Of a DNA stretch of 47,203 bases, positions 16,555 to 24,699 are shown piece by piece; the stretch's first letter is position 1; every line of letters begins with the position of its first letter. The DNA is taken from NCBI GenBank assembly GCA_013813435.1, contig JACCRS010000216.1, positions 1-47,203 on the forward strand, read 5' to 3'. The notes under the pieces are model-generated. The model was not told the DNA's origin. It searched no databases and saw only the letters and a list, made by a program, of their open reading frames with translations. The DNA is from Gemmatimonadales bacterium. Its GTDB lineage: Bacteria > Gemmatimonadota > Gemmatimonadetes > Gemmatimonadales > GWC2-71-9. The position numbers and the translations under genes were made by a program.

Positions 16555-17571
16555 TCAGCTTTCTCGACGCACGTCTCGGGCTGGCTTGTCGTCTCGCAGG
16601 CCGAGGAAACGAGGGTGGCGCAGCAGTCCGGCGGATGTCCACTCGGAGAACCCGATCTCGGCTACCAGCTCGGGGCTGACCCACTGAATTTCGCCGGCCG
16701 GCTTGGGTCCCTCCAGGAAAGGCGAGGTGGTGCGGTGAAGCGGAGCCAGCAGGGTGTGCAGAAGCTCGAGGGTCCTGCGATCATATCCGGTGCCCACCTT
16801 ACCCGCGTAGCGCAAAGCCTGCCCTGAGCCCTGCCAAGGGGCGTAGTGACCCACCAGCAGCGCACCGAGTCGCTCGCGCGATCCCTGTGGCGCAGTGTAG
16901 CCGCCGATGACCAGCTCCTGGCGGCGCAGGCACTTGATCTTGAGCCAGTCAGCCGAGCGCGCGCTCACGTAACGCGAATCCGCTCGCTTGGCCATGATTC
17001 CCTCCTCCTCCCGAGCGCACGCCTTTCGAAGCATGGCCGCGGCTCCGGTGGTCTTGTAGCGGCTAAGCCGCAGGACATCATCAAAGGTGACGACGTCCTG
17101 CAGGACGGCTTTCCGCTCGAGCAGCGGCAGACCGGTAAGATCGAGGCCGTCGAAGTACATGCAGTCGAACAGGTAGAGGTACACCGCAACCTGGCTGCGC
17201 CGGGCGCGGACGGGGTCTCGCAACTGCATGCGCTGCTGCAGCCGGGCGAAGCTGGTAATGCCGCGTTTCTCGTCAAAGGCTATGATCTCGCCATCGAGCA
17301 CCGCCTCGCCGTTTACCGACCCGCTCAAGGCTTCCACCAGCTCGGGATAGGCATCGTTTAGCGGCTTCCGATTACGAGAATAGATTCGTACGGAACCGGG
17401 GCTGACATAGATCAACGCCCGCACTCCGTCCAGCTTCGGCTCGTATACCCACTTTCCCGAAATGGGCAATTCCTCGGAGAGCGTCGCCAGCATGGGCGGA
17501 AGCCAGGCGGGAATGGCACGGCGGCGGAGACCTGCTGCTGCAGCTGGGGCAGTGGTCGAGGGGCGAATCAT
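16555..17571 (-). CDS. ligD: ATP-dependent DNA ligase, LigD ligase module
   Basis: Seals double-strand breaks in the Ku/LigD non-homologous end-joining pathway. The adenylation motif KLDGVRAL (in VYEPKLDGVRALIYV) holds the catalytic lysine, and the OB-fold part follows with LRYAGKVGTGYD. Here the ligase is a separate gene of 338 residues rather than the C-terminal or N-terminal domain of a multidomain LigD. The ORF track extends to 17862. ATG 17571 is chosen because it overlaps the upstream stop as ATGA, and the extra N terminus is shadow sequence of the polymerase gene. An odd insertion APWQGSGQA interrupts the usual VGYY..LRYAGK region and is written by a dispersed repeat. Confidence 0.93.
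   Translation of the reverse strand: MIRPSTTAPAAAAGLRRRAIPAWLPPMLATLSEELPISGKWVYEPKLDGVRALIYVSPGSVRIYSRNRKPLNDAYPELVEALSGSVNGEAVLDGEIIAFDEKRGITSFARLQQRMQLRDPVRARRSQVAVYLYLFDCMYFDGLDLTGLPLLERKAVLQDVVTFDDVLRLSRYKTTGAAAMLRKACAREEEGIMAKRADSRYVSARSADWLKIKCLRRQELVIGGYTAPQGSRERLGALLVGHYAPWQGSGQALRYAGKVGTGYDRRTLELLHTLLAPLHRTTSPFLEGPKPAGEIQWVSPELVAEIGFSEWTSAGLLRHPRFLGLRDDKPARDVRRES
16817..16842 (-). repeat. Dispersed repeat copy inside the ligD ligase reading frame
   Basis: On the minus strand these 26 bases match the repeat just downstream of arginase (40962-40987) at 20 of 26 positions without gaps, both ending in GGGCAGGC. The copy keeps frame and encodes APWQGSGQA between two conserved ligase segments. 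Confidence 0.55.
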
Positions 17572-18632
17572 GCAGTCCTCTCTTCCAACAGCTGGGCGAG
17601 GTCCTGCTTGGCTGAAAGAATCTCCGCCCACGGGTCGCCCCGCTCCTCCAGAAGATCCGGCGCCGTACGTAGGGTAAAGTCCGTGGGATAGATCTCCTCC
17701 AATTGCTCCCAGGCCACCGGCATCGAAACGGTCCCGAGCGCGTTCCGGCGGGGCGAAAAGATGGCTGCCAGAGATTTGCCGCGGCTGTTCTGGTTGTAAT
17801 CGAAAAAGATCTTCCCGGTTCGGCGCTCGACCGACCACTCGAGCGTTACCTCCCCAGGCCACTGCTGAAGGGCGTACCGCCCGATGGTCTCGGCGATGCC
17901 GCGAGCAGCATCGTAGTCGAACTTGCGGAGGATCGGCAGATACAGATGCAGCCCGGTCCGACCCGATGTCTTGACGAACGTCTGAAGGCCCAGACCGGTA
18001 AGGAGCTCGCGCAGACGGAGCGCCAGGTCTCGCGTGCGATTGAATGCTCTGCGATGCAGCTCCGGCTCCTCGCCCTTACCCTCGCGCCCGGAATATTCAT
18101 ACGGGTCCAGATCAACCACTACGAAGTCAGGGAAATTGAGCACTGACTTATCCAGGGTGGCTTCAGAGCCCGAGAACTTGCGGCCTTTCCCCTTTGCGTC
18201 TGGTTGAGGATCTATGCGGGAAAACCACGGGTGCAGCTCCAACCCCGCCATCTGCGACAGCCAGAGCAGCGTCGCGAGATTCCCACAGATCAGGTAATCG
18301 CCGTCGCCCTCCTTGTGACTGGAGTAGATCGAGATATTGCGGGCAAAGTCAGGTGGCTCATCCCAATGCTTCTGATAGAAGCTCTTGCCGTTGATTCCAT
18401 CGGGATAGCGGGTGACAAACAGGGGGCGTCCGGCAAGATGGGGCAGCAGCCAGGGAGAGACCCGAGTCATGTATCGCAGCAAATCCCGTTTGGTCAGCGG
18501 ACTGCTGCCCTCAGCGGCAGGCCACAAGACTTTATCGAGATTGGTAACAGGTAGAGCGTGTCCCTCCACATTGAGTACCAAGCGTGGCTTGCGCTCGTCG
18601 AGCTGAGCCAGCACATCGCCAACCTCACTCAT
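17568..18632 (-). CDS. ligD: LigD polymerase/primase module (archaeo-eukaryotic primase fold)
   Basis: Fills and extends DNA ends during Ku-dependent end joining. Recognisable LigD-Pol elements are LPVTNLDKVLWP near the start, RYPDGINGKSFYQKH, the metal motif VVVDLDPYE (DxD), KTSGRTGLHLYLPI, and RTGKIFFDYNQNSRGK. Length (354) matches a stand-alone Pol domain. No phosphoesterase (nuclease) domain is present in it or in the neighbours. The stop overlaps the ligase start by ATGA, and its own start overlaps the ku stop by 4 bp. The three genes therefore form a tightly coupled operon with the order ku, pol, lig. Confidence 0.94.
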   Translation of the reverse strand: MSEVGDVLAQLDERKPRLVLNVEGHALPVTNLDKVLWPAAEGSSPLTKRDLLRYMTRVSPWLLPHLAGRPLFVTRYPDGINGKSFYQKHWDEPPDFARNISIYSSHKEGDGDYLICGNLATLLWLSQMAGLELHPWFSRIDPQPDAKGKGRKFSGSEATLDKSVLNFPDFVVVDLDPYEYSGREGKGEEPELHRRAFNRTRDLALRLRELLTGLGLQTFVKTSGRTGLHLYLPILRKFDYDAARGIAETIGRYALQQWPGEVTLEWSVERRTGKIFFDYNQNSRGKSLAAIFSPRRNALGTVSMPVAWEQLEEIYPTDFTLRTAPDLLEERGDPWAEILSAKQDLAQLLEERTA

Positions 18633-19465
18633 CCCACCTTCCGCGTCCGGCGGCGCGCGGGACGGGTCCCAGCGCGGGCCGGCGGTTTGGGCTTGCTGCC
18701 CTTCTTCGCCGCTTCGACGCTTCGCTTCAGCGCTTCGGCCAGATCGATCACCCCGGTGTCTCGGGCGGCTGGTGCACTCACGACCTGCTTGCCTTCGAGC
18801 TTGGCCTCGATGAGCTGCGCTAGCGCCTCTCGATAGGTGTCGCGGTATTCAGAAGGATCGAAGGGCTTCTTCAACAGCTCGATCAGAGTAAAAGCCATGC
18901 CGAGCTCCTTCTCCGACACCTTCACCCGGTCCAGATCGCTGCTCCGTTCCTGCCTGATCTCGTCGGGGTAATACAGTGTCTCCAGCATTATGGTGCCCTT
19001 ATGCGGCCGCAGCACGCAGAGCTGCTCTTTTTTTCTGATGGTAATGCTGGCCGTAGCGCTCAGCTTCTTTTCCTCCAGAGCCTTCAACAGCAGCGCGTAA
19101 GGTTTTTCTGCCCGCTCAGCCGGCTCGAGATAGTAGCTCTTCTCGTAGAAGACCGGATCGATCTCCTGCTCTTCCACAAAGGCGCTCAGCTCGATGGTGT
19201 GCTTGCTCGGAAGCGGCAGCTGCTCGAAGTCCTCTTCAGTCAGCACCACGTACTGACCTTTGGCGAACTCGTATCCCCGTGAAGTCTCGTTCCAGGGCAC
19301 TTCTACCTCATCGGTGGGGCACCAGCGCTTCTGCTGCAGCTTGGACCCGCAGGTTGCGTGAATCAAATTGAACCTGATGTCACGGCTCTCCGTTGCCCCG
19401 AAGAGTTTGACGGGTATGGTCACCATCCCGAAGCTGATCGAACCACTCCAGATTGCCCTCGGCAT
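18629..19465 (-). CDS. ku: Ku protein, DNA end-binding
   Basis: A homodimeric ring that binds double-strand DNA ends and recruits LigD. The start MPRAIWSGSISFGMVTIPVKLF is the hallmark of bacterial Ku. The core continues with the SKHTIELSAFV and DPVFYEKSYYLEP segments, and the C-terminal tail is basic (KPPARAGTRPARRRTRK), as expected for the DNA- and LigD-contacting tail. The 278-residue length is typical. ATG 19465 is preferred over the longer ORF because GGAGGTG lies upstream and the conserved N terminus begins there. It is the first gene of the NHEJ operon. A palindromic element lies about 80-100 bp upstream. Confidence 0.96.
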   Translation of the reverse strand: MPRAIWSGSISFGMVTIPVKLFGATESRDIRFNLIHATCGSKLQQKRWCPTDEVEVPWNETSRGYEFAKGQYVVLTEEDFEQLPLPSKHTIELSAFVEEQEIDPVFYEKSYYLEPAERAEKPYALLLKALEEKKLSATASITIRKKEQLCVLRPHKGTIMLETLYYPDEIRQERSSDLDRVKVSEKELGMAFTLIELLKKPFDPSEYRDTYREALAQLIEAKLEGKQVVSAPAARDTGVIDLAEALKRSVEAAKKGSKPKPPARAGTRPARRRTRKVG

Positions 19466-19544
19466 GTGCAGCACCTCCGAATAGGCCCGGAGCCGAACTA
19501 TCCCCCGAGACTTTTCCACAACGGATCGCGTATTGTCCACAGAG

Positions 19545-19567
19545 TTGTCAACACAACCTGTTGACAA
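19545..19567. promoter_or_regulatory. Palindromic operator candidate upstream of ku
   Basis: TTGTCAACA and TGTTGACAA form a perfect 9-bp inverted repeat around CAACC. On the minus strand a TATTAT sequence just upstream could be the -10 box, so a protein bound here would sit near the transcription start. Nearby TTTTCCACA and TTGTCCACA resemble DnaA boxes. Confidence 0.5.
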
Positions 19568-19636
19568 ATAATAGCTTACGAAGTTTGATAATCAGGCTGA
19601 TACCAACGGGTTGCTGTGGGGCAAGTCACAGGGGTC

Positions 19637-20656
19637 CTACTGTTTCGATGATTTGGCCTCGGAAACAGGTGAGCCACCGATGGTGCGGAGAATTCGCTTC
19701 ATGGCCTGTTTGCCGCTGGAGTCTACCGCCGGGAGTATCAGCTGTTCGTTCTCGAGGGGAACGCCAGGCGTGATAGAGCCGGCGTCGGGGGCAGCCTCGA
19801 TTTCAGATGTTGAGCCGCTCACCGGTGTAAAGTCGAGGGCAGCAGCAACAGGTACGTTTGGTTCAGGCGGGGACACTATCCTGGAGCTCACTGGAACTAC
19901 AATCTTCGCGACCGATGCCGTGCCGCCCGGCGAACGGAGGCCGGGAATCGGAATGGACTGAAGCATTGGCATTACCGCGGCCACCGTGCGAGGAGTGACG
20001 TCTTTCAGTGCCTCGGTTGGCGCCGTGATCAGTTGCCGCGGCGTGCGGGGACGCGCGGATACGTCCGATGCCGACGTCGATGTGCCCGACACCACCAGCT
20101 GCGCACAGGCCACCATCACCGCGCCGCCCAGCGCGACCCGAAGGTAGTGCTGGGGCTTACTGCGGCGGCGCGAGCCTCTGGCCTGCACCGGCCCCGCCAC
20201 TTTTGCCGGCTCCACCATGCGGGGAGCTGCTGCCACCGGTACTGGCGTGGCCATTCGCTTCGGGTTCCTGCGAGCCGGCTCCGTCGGAGGCTCCGCTGCC
20301 CGCGGTGAGCTCGGCTTGGGTTCAGGCCATGCGGTGAGCGCCGCCTGTGTAGCAGCCTGCCGGGTTGAGGGTGCCGGGGTCACAGCTGGAGCGGACTGCG
20401 GCTGACCCTCACCCAGCTTCAACGCCGAGAGTGGGGCTACCGGCGGGCCAGCGACAAGATCCGCCTGGGTCAGCGGCATCGAGAGCGCGATCTTGTAGTG
20501 CGGATGGAACTGGATGGGCAGCCACTTGCTCGTAGCGTTGTGATAGATGCGTGCGCGGGAAGTCACGACCTTCCGTCGGATCGCGACAGCCAGCTCTTCT
20601 ATCGACCGAAACGCGGTCTCTTCGCCGGGCGAAAGCTCGATGCGATACATACACAC
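19637..20656 (-). CDS. Single-pass membrane protein with N-terminal YRIEL domain and Pro/Ala-rich linker
   Basis: Not assigned to a named family. Residues 1-60 form a compact domain: YRIELSPGEETAFRSIEEL, RARIYHNATSKWLPI and HPHYKIAL. A Pro/Ala/Glu-rich linker (about 75-170) follows, then a hydrophobic segment (YLRVALGGAVMVACAQLVVSG) and a low-complexity extracytoplasmic part. The short domain looks like a regulatory input module that would remain cytoplasmic. The gene stands alone: ku starts 170 bp away on the same strand, and the ABC transporter is divergent. A perfect 12-bp palindrome lies 43 bp upstream of the start. Function unknown. Confidence 0.7.
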   Translation of the reverse strand: MCMYRIELSPGEETAFRSIEELAVAIRRKVVTSRARIYHNATSKWLPIQFHPHYKIALSMPLTQADLVAGPPVAPLSALKLGEGQPQSAPAVTPAPSTRQAATQAALTAWPEPKPSSPRAAEPPTEPARRNPKRMATPVPVAAAPRMVEPAKVAGPVQARGSRRRSKPQHYLRVALGGAVMVACAQLVVSGTSTSASDVSARPRTPRQLITAPTEALKDVTPRTVAAVMPMLQSIPIPGLRSPGGTASVAKIVVPVSSRIVSPPEPNVPVAAALDFTPVSGSTSEIEAAPDAGSITPGVPLENEQLILPAVDSSGKQAMKRILRTIGGSPVSEAKSSKQ

Positions 20657-20698
20657 CTCAACGGGCGGGGAAGTGTGCGAGGGGTGCTGAGGTAGTTC

Positions 20699-20710
20699 AT
20701 CGCATGCGAT
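20699..20710. promoter_or_regulatory. Perfect 12-bp palindrome in a divergent promoter region
   Basis: ATCGCATGCGAT is fully self-complementary. It lies 43 bp upstream of the YRIEL-domain gene in a 291-bp divergent gap, a position suited to a dimeric regulator. Confidence 0.4.
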
Positions 20711-20857
20711 TTTCGTGCGCGGCGTCTATGCATTTTCGTTCATGACGGCCTGACAAGCGGTGGGGGGATGCAAAGAGTGTGACCTGATAAGACTGGCGTG
20801 GTGGCGCTATAGGAAATCCCGCTGCGATCAAATGGTTGCGAGCCTTCCCACAACCCG

Positions 20858-20877
20858 AAGAGCAGGTGCTCTTTTCT
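20858..20877 (+). terminator. Weak hairpin with T-run upstream of the ABC transporter
   Basis: AAGAGC-AGGT-GCTCTT followed by TTCT forms a small terminator-like hairpin about 75 bp before the transporter genes. It could act as an attenuator, but it is short. Confidence 0.3.
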
Positions 20878-20947
20878 GCAGCTTGCCGGGACGGCAGAGC
20901 GGCTGAATTTTGGGAGGGGGGGCGAAGGTTTTGCGAACTCTGGTGGA

Positions 20948-21739
20948 TTGCGAGGAAAGCTGCCCGGAACAAGACAGGATACGGATCTGGAAGAGCGTGA
21001 CTCGGCGGCAGCCGCGCTATGGGCAGAGCACGTCTCCAAGCGCTATGGTCCTGTCCTGGCACTGGACACGGTCTCGATCGGCGTGTGGCCGGCAGAGTGC
21101 GTGGCGCTGATAGGGGAAAGCGGTTCGGGAAAGACCACGCTGCTCCGTTGTTTCAACCGGCTGATCGTTCCCGATGCCGGGCGGGTTCGGGTGGACGGAA
21201 CCGACGCAGCGGAGCTGGATGCCATAGCCTTGCGCCGGCGCATGGGATACGTCCCCCAGGATGGCGGGTTGCTTCCTCATTGGACCGTGCAACGCAACGT
21301 GGAATTGGTACCGTGGCTCCTCCGAATGACCAACGCTTCCGAGCTGGCCGAGCGCGCATTGACGTTGGTAGGGCTGGAGCCGGCCCGGTTCCGTGGGCGG
21401 GCACCGGGAGAGTTGTCGGGGGGAGAGCGCCAGCGGGTGGCCGTAGCGCGCGCGCTTGCCGCACAGCCGCAGGTCATTCTCCTGGATGAGCCTTTCGGGG
21501 CGCTTGACGCGATCACCCGTGCGGATCTTCAGATCGCATTTGCAGCGATTCGGCGGGAGTTGAGAATCACGGCATTGTTAGTGACGCACGATCTCAACGA
21601 GGCGTTTCTTCTGGCCGACCGAATCGTGGTGATGCGGCAGGGCAGGGTAGAGCAGGACGCGAGTCCGGGACAGCTTCGCGACGCTCCTGCCACCGACTAC
21701 GTGCGCCGGCTTTTGTCCCGTGCGCCGGTCGTGCCGTGA
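20948..21739 (+). CDS. Osmoprotectant/glycine betaine-type ABC transporter ATP-binding protein
   Basis: The energy-coupling subunit of a compatible-solute importer. It has Walker A GESGSGKTT, a Q-loop in YVPQDGGLLPH, signature LSGGERQRVAVARAL, Walker B VILLDEPFGALD and the His switch LLVTHD. The spacing and the FNRL segment after Walker A match OpuCA/ProV-type proteins. CBS domains, present in OpuCA, are absent, so ionic-strength sensing through CBS is not expected. The only in-frame start before the domain is TTG 20948 or another weak codon, so the N terminus is uncertain. The stop overlaps the next gene (GTGA), which supplies permease and binding protein in one chain. Confidence 0.9.
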   Translation: MRGKLPGTRQDTDLEERDSAAAALWAEHVSKRYGPVLALDTVSIGVWPAECVALIGESGSGKTTLLRCFNRLIVPDAGRVRVDGTDAAELDAIALRRRMGYVPQDGGLLPHWTVQRNVELVPWLLRMTNASELAERALTLVGLEPARFRGRAPGELSGGERQRVAVARALAAQPQVILLDEPFGALDAITRADLQIAFAAIRRELRITALLVTHDLNEAFLLADRIVVMRQGRVEQDASPGQLRDAPATDYVRRLLSRAPVVP

Positions 21740-23298
21740 GTACTCCGATACGGGTGTCCATACTAATGGTCATCCTGACGTTCCTCTCGCCGATCGTTCC
21801 GGCTGAGGGCCAGAAGGTGCGCCCAATCATCGTGGCCTCGAAGCCGTTTGGCGAGTCGTTCCTCCTGGCTGAGATGTTTGCGCAGCTGCTGGAAGCTCGC
21901 GGCTTCGAGGTGGATCGCCGCCTCGGCCTCGGAGCCACCGAGATTGCATTCAATGCCCTGCGGACCAATGCCATCGATGTTTACCCGGAATACACCGGTA
22001 CCGGCCTGCTTGCCATACTCGGCCAGCAACCCAGCGCGGATCCCCGAGAGGTCTACCGCGAGGTCTCACGAGAGTTCGGTCGCCGCTATGGTGCCCGCTG
22101 GCTACCGCCGCTCGGCTTTCAGAACACCTACGCCATCGCGGTTCGGCGGACCACAGCACGGGACCTGAGGCTGGTGACCCTCAGCGATCTTGCGCGCAAC
22201 AGCCGGACCCTGAGGGCCGGGCTGACTCCCGACTTCATCGGACGGGCCGACGGCCTTCCGGGGCTGCAAAAAGCCTATGGCCTCCGCTTCCAGTCAACTC
22301 GCGCCCTTTTGCCGGCGGTCAAGTACCACGCGCTCGCTGCCGGCGAGGTGGATGTGATCGATGGCTACTCCACCGATGGATTCATTGCGCGCTATGATCT
22401 GGTGATCCTGGAGGACGACCGGGCGTTTTTTCCGCCCTACGAGGCTGCAGCACTGGTCAGCCCGGGCCTGCAGCGGGAGGTGCCTGCCGCCACCGCCACC
22501 CTGACGGAGTTGAGCGGCCTGTTGAGCGAGAGTGCCATGAGGAGACTCAACCGGCGGATCGAGGTTGATGGCGTCCCGGTAGCCCGCGTTGCCGCCGGTC
22601 AGCTACTGGCTCTGGGCCTCACCAGCCGCGCCACTGCCGAATCCCGCATGTCCGCAACCGATGCATCCGACCGTGGGGTTCTGTCGTACCTCTGGGGACA
22701 ACGGGTGACCATCTTCGGCCTCGCGCTTCGGCACCTGCTTCTCGTGAGTGTCTCCCTGATAGCGGCCATTGCAGTAGCCTTACCGCTGGGCCTGGCTCTG
22801 GAGCGGGGCCGGGGTGCGGCGGAGTCCGTCATCCGGGGAGTGGGAGTACTGCAAACCCTCCCCAGCATAGCTCTGCTGGCCTTCATGATCCCGTTGCTGG
22901 GTATCGGGGTGATACCCGCAGTCGTGGCGCTGTTTCTCTATTCGCTCTATCCGATCTTGCGCAACACTTACACCGGAGTAAGGGACGCGGCTCCCGCGGC
23001 CGTCAATGCTGCCTGGGCTCTGGGGATGACTCCGCGGCAGGTACTACGTTACGTTCGACTGCCGCTGGCGGCGCCGGTGATCATGGCGGGCATCCGCACC
23101 GCCGCTGTACTCAATGTCGGTACAGCCACCTTGGCGGCATTCATCGGCGCGGGTGGACTCGGAGACCCCATCGCTGCGGGGCTTGCCTTGTCGGACACCC
23201 GGATGATTCTCTCCGGCGCGTTGCCGGCTGCACTCCTGGCCCTGCTGGTAGACGGCGTACTCGGCGTATGCGAGCGTGCGGCTACCCCGCGCCGTTAG
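21736..23298 (+). CDS. Fused substrate-binding protein and permease of an osmoprotectant ABC transporter
   Basis: One 520-residue chain carries two transporter parts. A signal-like hydrophobic N terminus leads into an OpuCC/OsmF-type binding domain (about 30-295): ASKPFGESFLLAEMFAQLLE, YPEYTGTGLLAIL, ALAAGEVDVIDGYSTDG. The C-terminal permease (about 315-515) has about five helices and the EAA-type loop AAPAAVNAAWALGMTPRQVL with the following LPLAAPVIMAGIRTA. In known fusions of this family (OpuABC, EgtU type) the permease usually comes first. Here the binding domain is N-terminal. The GTG start overlaps the ATPase gene by 4 bp. Choline, betaine or a related solute is likely. Ergothioneine is a further possibility given the egt genes nearby. 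Confidence 0.9.
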   Translation: MSTPIRVSILMVILTFLSPIVPAEGQKVRPIIVASKPFGESFLLAEMFAQLLEARGFEVDRRLGLGATEIAFNALRTNAIDVYPEYTGTGLLAILGQQPSADPREVYREVSREFGRRYGARWLPPLGFQNTYAIAVRRTTARDLRLVTLSDLARNSRTLRAGLTPDFIGRADGLPGLQKAYGLRFQSTRALLPAVKYHALAAGEVDVIDGYSTDGFIARYDLVILEDDRAFFPPYEAAALVSPGLQREVPAATATLTELSGLLSESAMRRLNRRIEVDGVPVARVAAGQLLALGLTSRATAESRMSATDASDRGVLSYLWGQRVTIFGLALRHLLLVSVSLIAAIAVALPLGLALERGRGAAESVIRGVGVLQTLPSIALLAFMIPLLGIGVIPAVVALFLYSLYPILRNTYTGVRDAAPAAVNAAWALGMTPRQVLRYVRLPLAAPVIMAGIRTAAVLNVGTATLAAFIGAGGLGDPIAAGLALSDTRMILSGALPAALLALLVDGVLGVCERAATPRR

Positions 23299-23329
23299 TC
23301 TCTCTTCATATACCAGGCTGAATAGTCAG

Positions 23330-24553
23330 GTGCGACTCCACCCTTTCGACGCGCTTCGCCCCCGCCCAGAGCTGGCGCCTCAGGTGGCTGCCGTCCCCTA
23401 CGATGTTGTGAGCCGGCAGGAGGCCGCCCAGCTGGCGCAGGGGAATCCCCACAGCTTCCTTCACGTCGGACGCTCGGACATAGACCTCCCTGAGGATGTC
23501 GATGCCCATGATTCGCGGATTTACCGCCAGGCTCGCGAAGCATTGGATTCGTTTGTCGCTGGCTCTATTCTGGTTCGGGAGGGCGCGCCGGCGCTTTATC
23601 TCTATCGCCAGATCATGAATGGCCGGGCCCAGACCGGGCTGGTCGGGTGCGTCCACATCGACGATTATGAGCACAACGTCATTCGCAAGCACGAGAAGAC
23701 TCGCCAGGACAAGGAGGACGACCGCACCAGGCATGTGCTGACGTTGGGGGCACACGCCGAGCCCGTGTTCCTGACCTACGCCAGGCGTCCTGAGGTGGAG
23801 GTGCTTTACCAGCCGGTGCTCCTGACGGATCCCCTCTATGACTTCTCGGCTCCCGACGGGGTTCGGCACACAGTCTGGCGGATCTCCGATCCCGGGACCT
23901 GGATCGATGCGTTCCGCTCGGTGCCGCACGCCTACGTGGCCGATGGCCACCATCGCTCAGCCAGCGCATGGCGCGCCGGCCGGGAGCGCCGCAACTCCAA
24001 TCCGACCCACCGGGGCGACGAGGAGTACAACTGGTTTCTAGCGGTACTTTTTCCGCACGATCAGCTCCGAATTCTGCCCTACAACCGGGCGGTACGAGAT
24101 CTGGGAGGAAAGTCGCCCGCCGCCGTGCTCCAGGCCTTGAGACAGTTGGGTGAGATGTCGCAGACCGATGATCCGCGTCCGTCACAGCCCGGGACATTTT
24201 GCGTCTATCTCGCGAAGACCTGGTACCGGGTCGAGCTCGACGAAACCAGCATTCAGCGCCACGATCCGATCGGGTCGCTCGACGTGTCGTTGCTGCAGGA
24301 CCGGGTTCTGGGGCCCATTCTGGGAATCGGCGATCCCCGGACGGACGCACGGCTCGACTTTGTGGGTGGCATCCGGGGTACGGCCGAGCTCGAGCGGCGG
24401 GTGGACGCGGGCGAGATGGCAATCGCGTTTTCGTTGTATCCAACCACGCTGGATCAGCTGATGGCGGTCTCCGACGCCGGCGCTATAATGCCGCCCAAGA
24501 GCACCTGGTTCGAGCCCAAGCTGCGGAGTGGGTTGTTTGTGCATACGTTTTAG
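23330..24553 (+). CDS. DUF1015 family protein linked to serine biosynthesis
   Basis: A full-length DUF1015 protein. The conserved start VRLHPFDALRPRPELAPQVA leads to VPYDVVSRQEAAQLA, the KHEKTRQDKEDDR segment, the signature YVADGHHRSASAW and the C-terminal VMPPKSTWFEPKL-type ending (here IMPPKSTWFEPKL). The family has no settled biochemical role that I can name with certainty, but it is repeatedly found beside serA and serC, as here. GTG 23330 is preferred over GTG 23276 because family members begin at this point and it avoids the overlap with the transporter gene. The gap to serA is filled by repeat arrays, so co-transcription is not certain. Confidence 0.88.
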   Translation: MRLHPFDALRPRPELAPQVAAVPYDVVSRQEAAQLAQGNPHSFLHVGRSDIDLPEDVDAHDSRIYRQAREALDSFVAGSILVREGAPALYLYRQIMNGRAQTGLVGCVHIDDYEHNVIRKHEKTRQDKEDDRTRHVLTLGAHAEPVFLTYARRPEVEVLYQPVLLTDPLYDFSAPDGVRHTVWRISDPGTWIDAFRSVPHAYVADGHHRSASAWRAGRERRNSNPTHRGDEEYNWFLAVLFPHDQLRILPYNRAVRDLGGKSPAAVLQALRQLGEMSQTDDPRPSQPGTFCVYLAKTWYRVELDETSIQRHDPIGSLDVSLLQDRVLGPILGIGDPRTDARLDFVGGIRGTAELERRVDAGEMAIAFSLYPTTLDQLMAVSDAGAIMPPKSTWFEPKLRSGLFVHTF

Positions 24554-24557
24554 AAGC

Positions 24558-24676
24558 GTCTAGGGTCTAGGGTCAAGAGTCTACGCTTCGACCGTCAACT
24601 CGGGTCGGTCGACTCAGGCTTAGACCCTTGACCCTGGACTCTAGACCCTAGACCCTAGACTCTGGACCCTAGGCTC
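24558..24676. repeat. Inverted heptad arrays, gap E (4 + 8 units)
   Basis: Left: GTCTAGG, GTCTAGG, GTCAAGA, GTCTACG (24558-24585), four units starting 4 bp after the stop. Right: eight 7-bp units of TAGACCC type (24621-24676), the reverse complement of the same word. Units fit the consensus GTCnnGR. Confidence 0.9.
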
Positions 24677-24699
24677 GTGGTTCATCTCTCGGAGCATCG

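Noticed and set aside
17572-17862. Longer N terminus of the LigD ligase in the ORF track
   Set aside because: Overlaps the polymerase gene out of frame and has no ligase homology; the ATGA junction gives a better start.
19512-19567. Replication origin from DnaA-box-like sites
   Set aside because: Only two imperfect sites, with no dnaA/dnaN/gyrB nearby and no AT-rich unwinding region.
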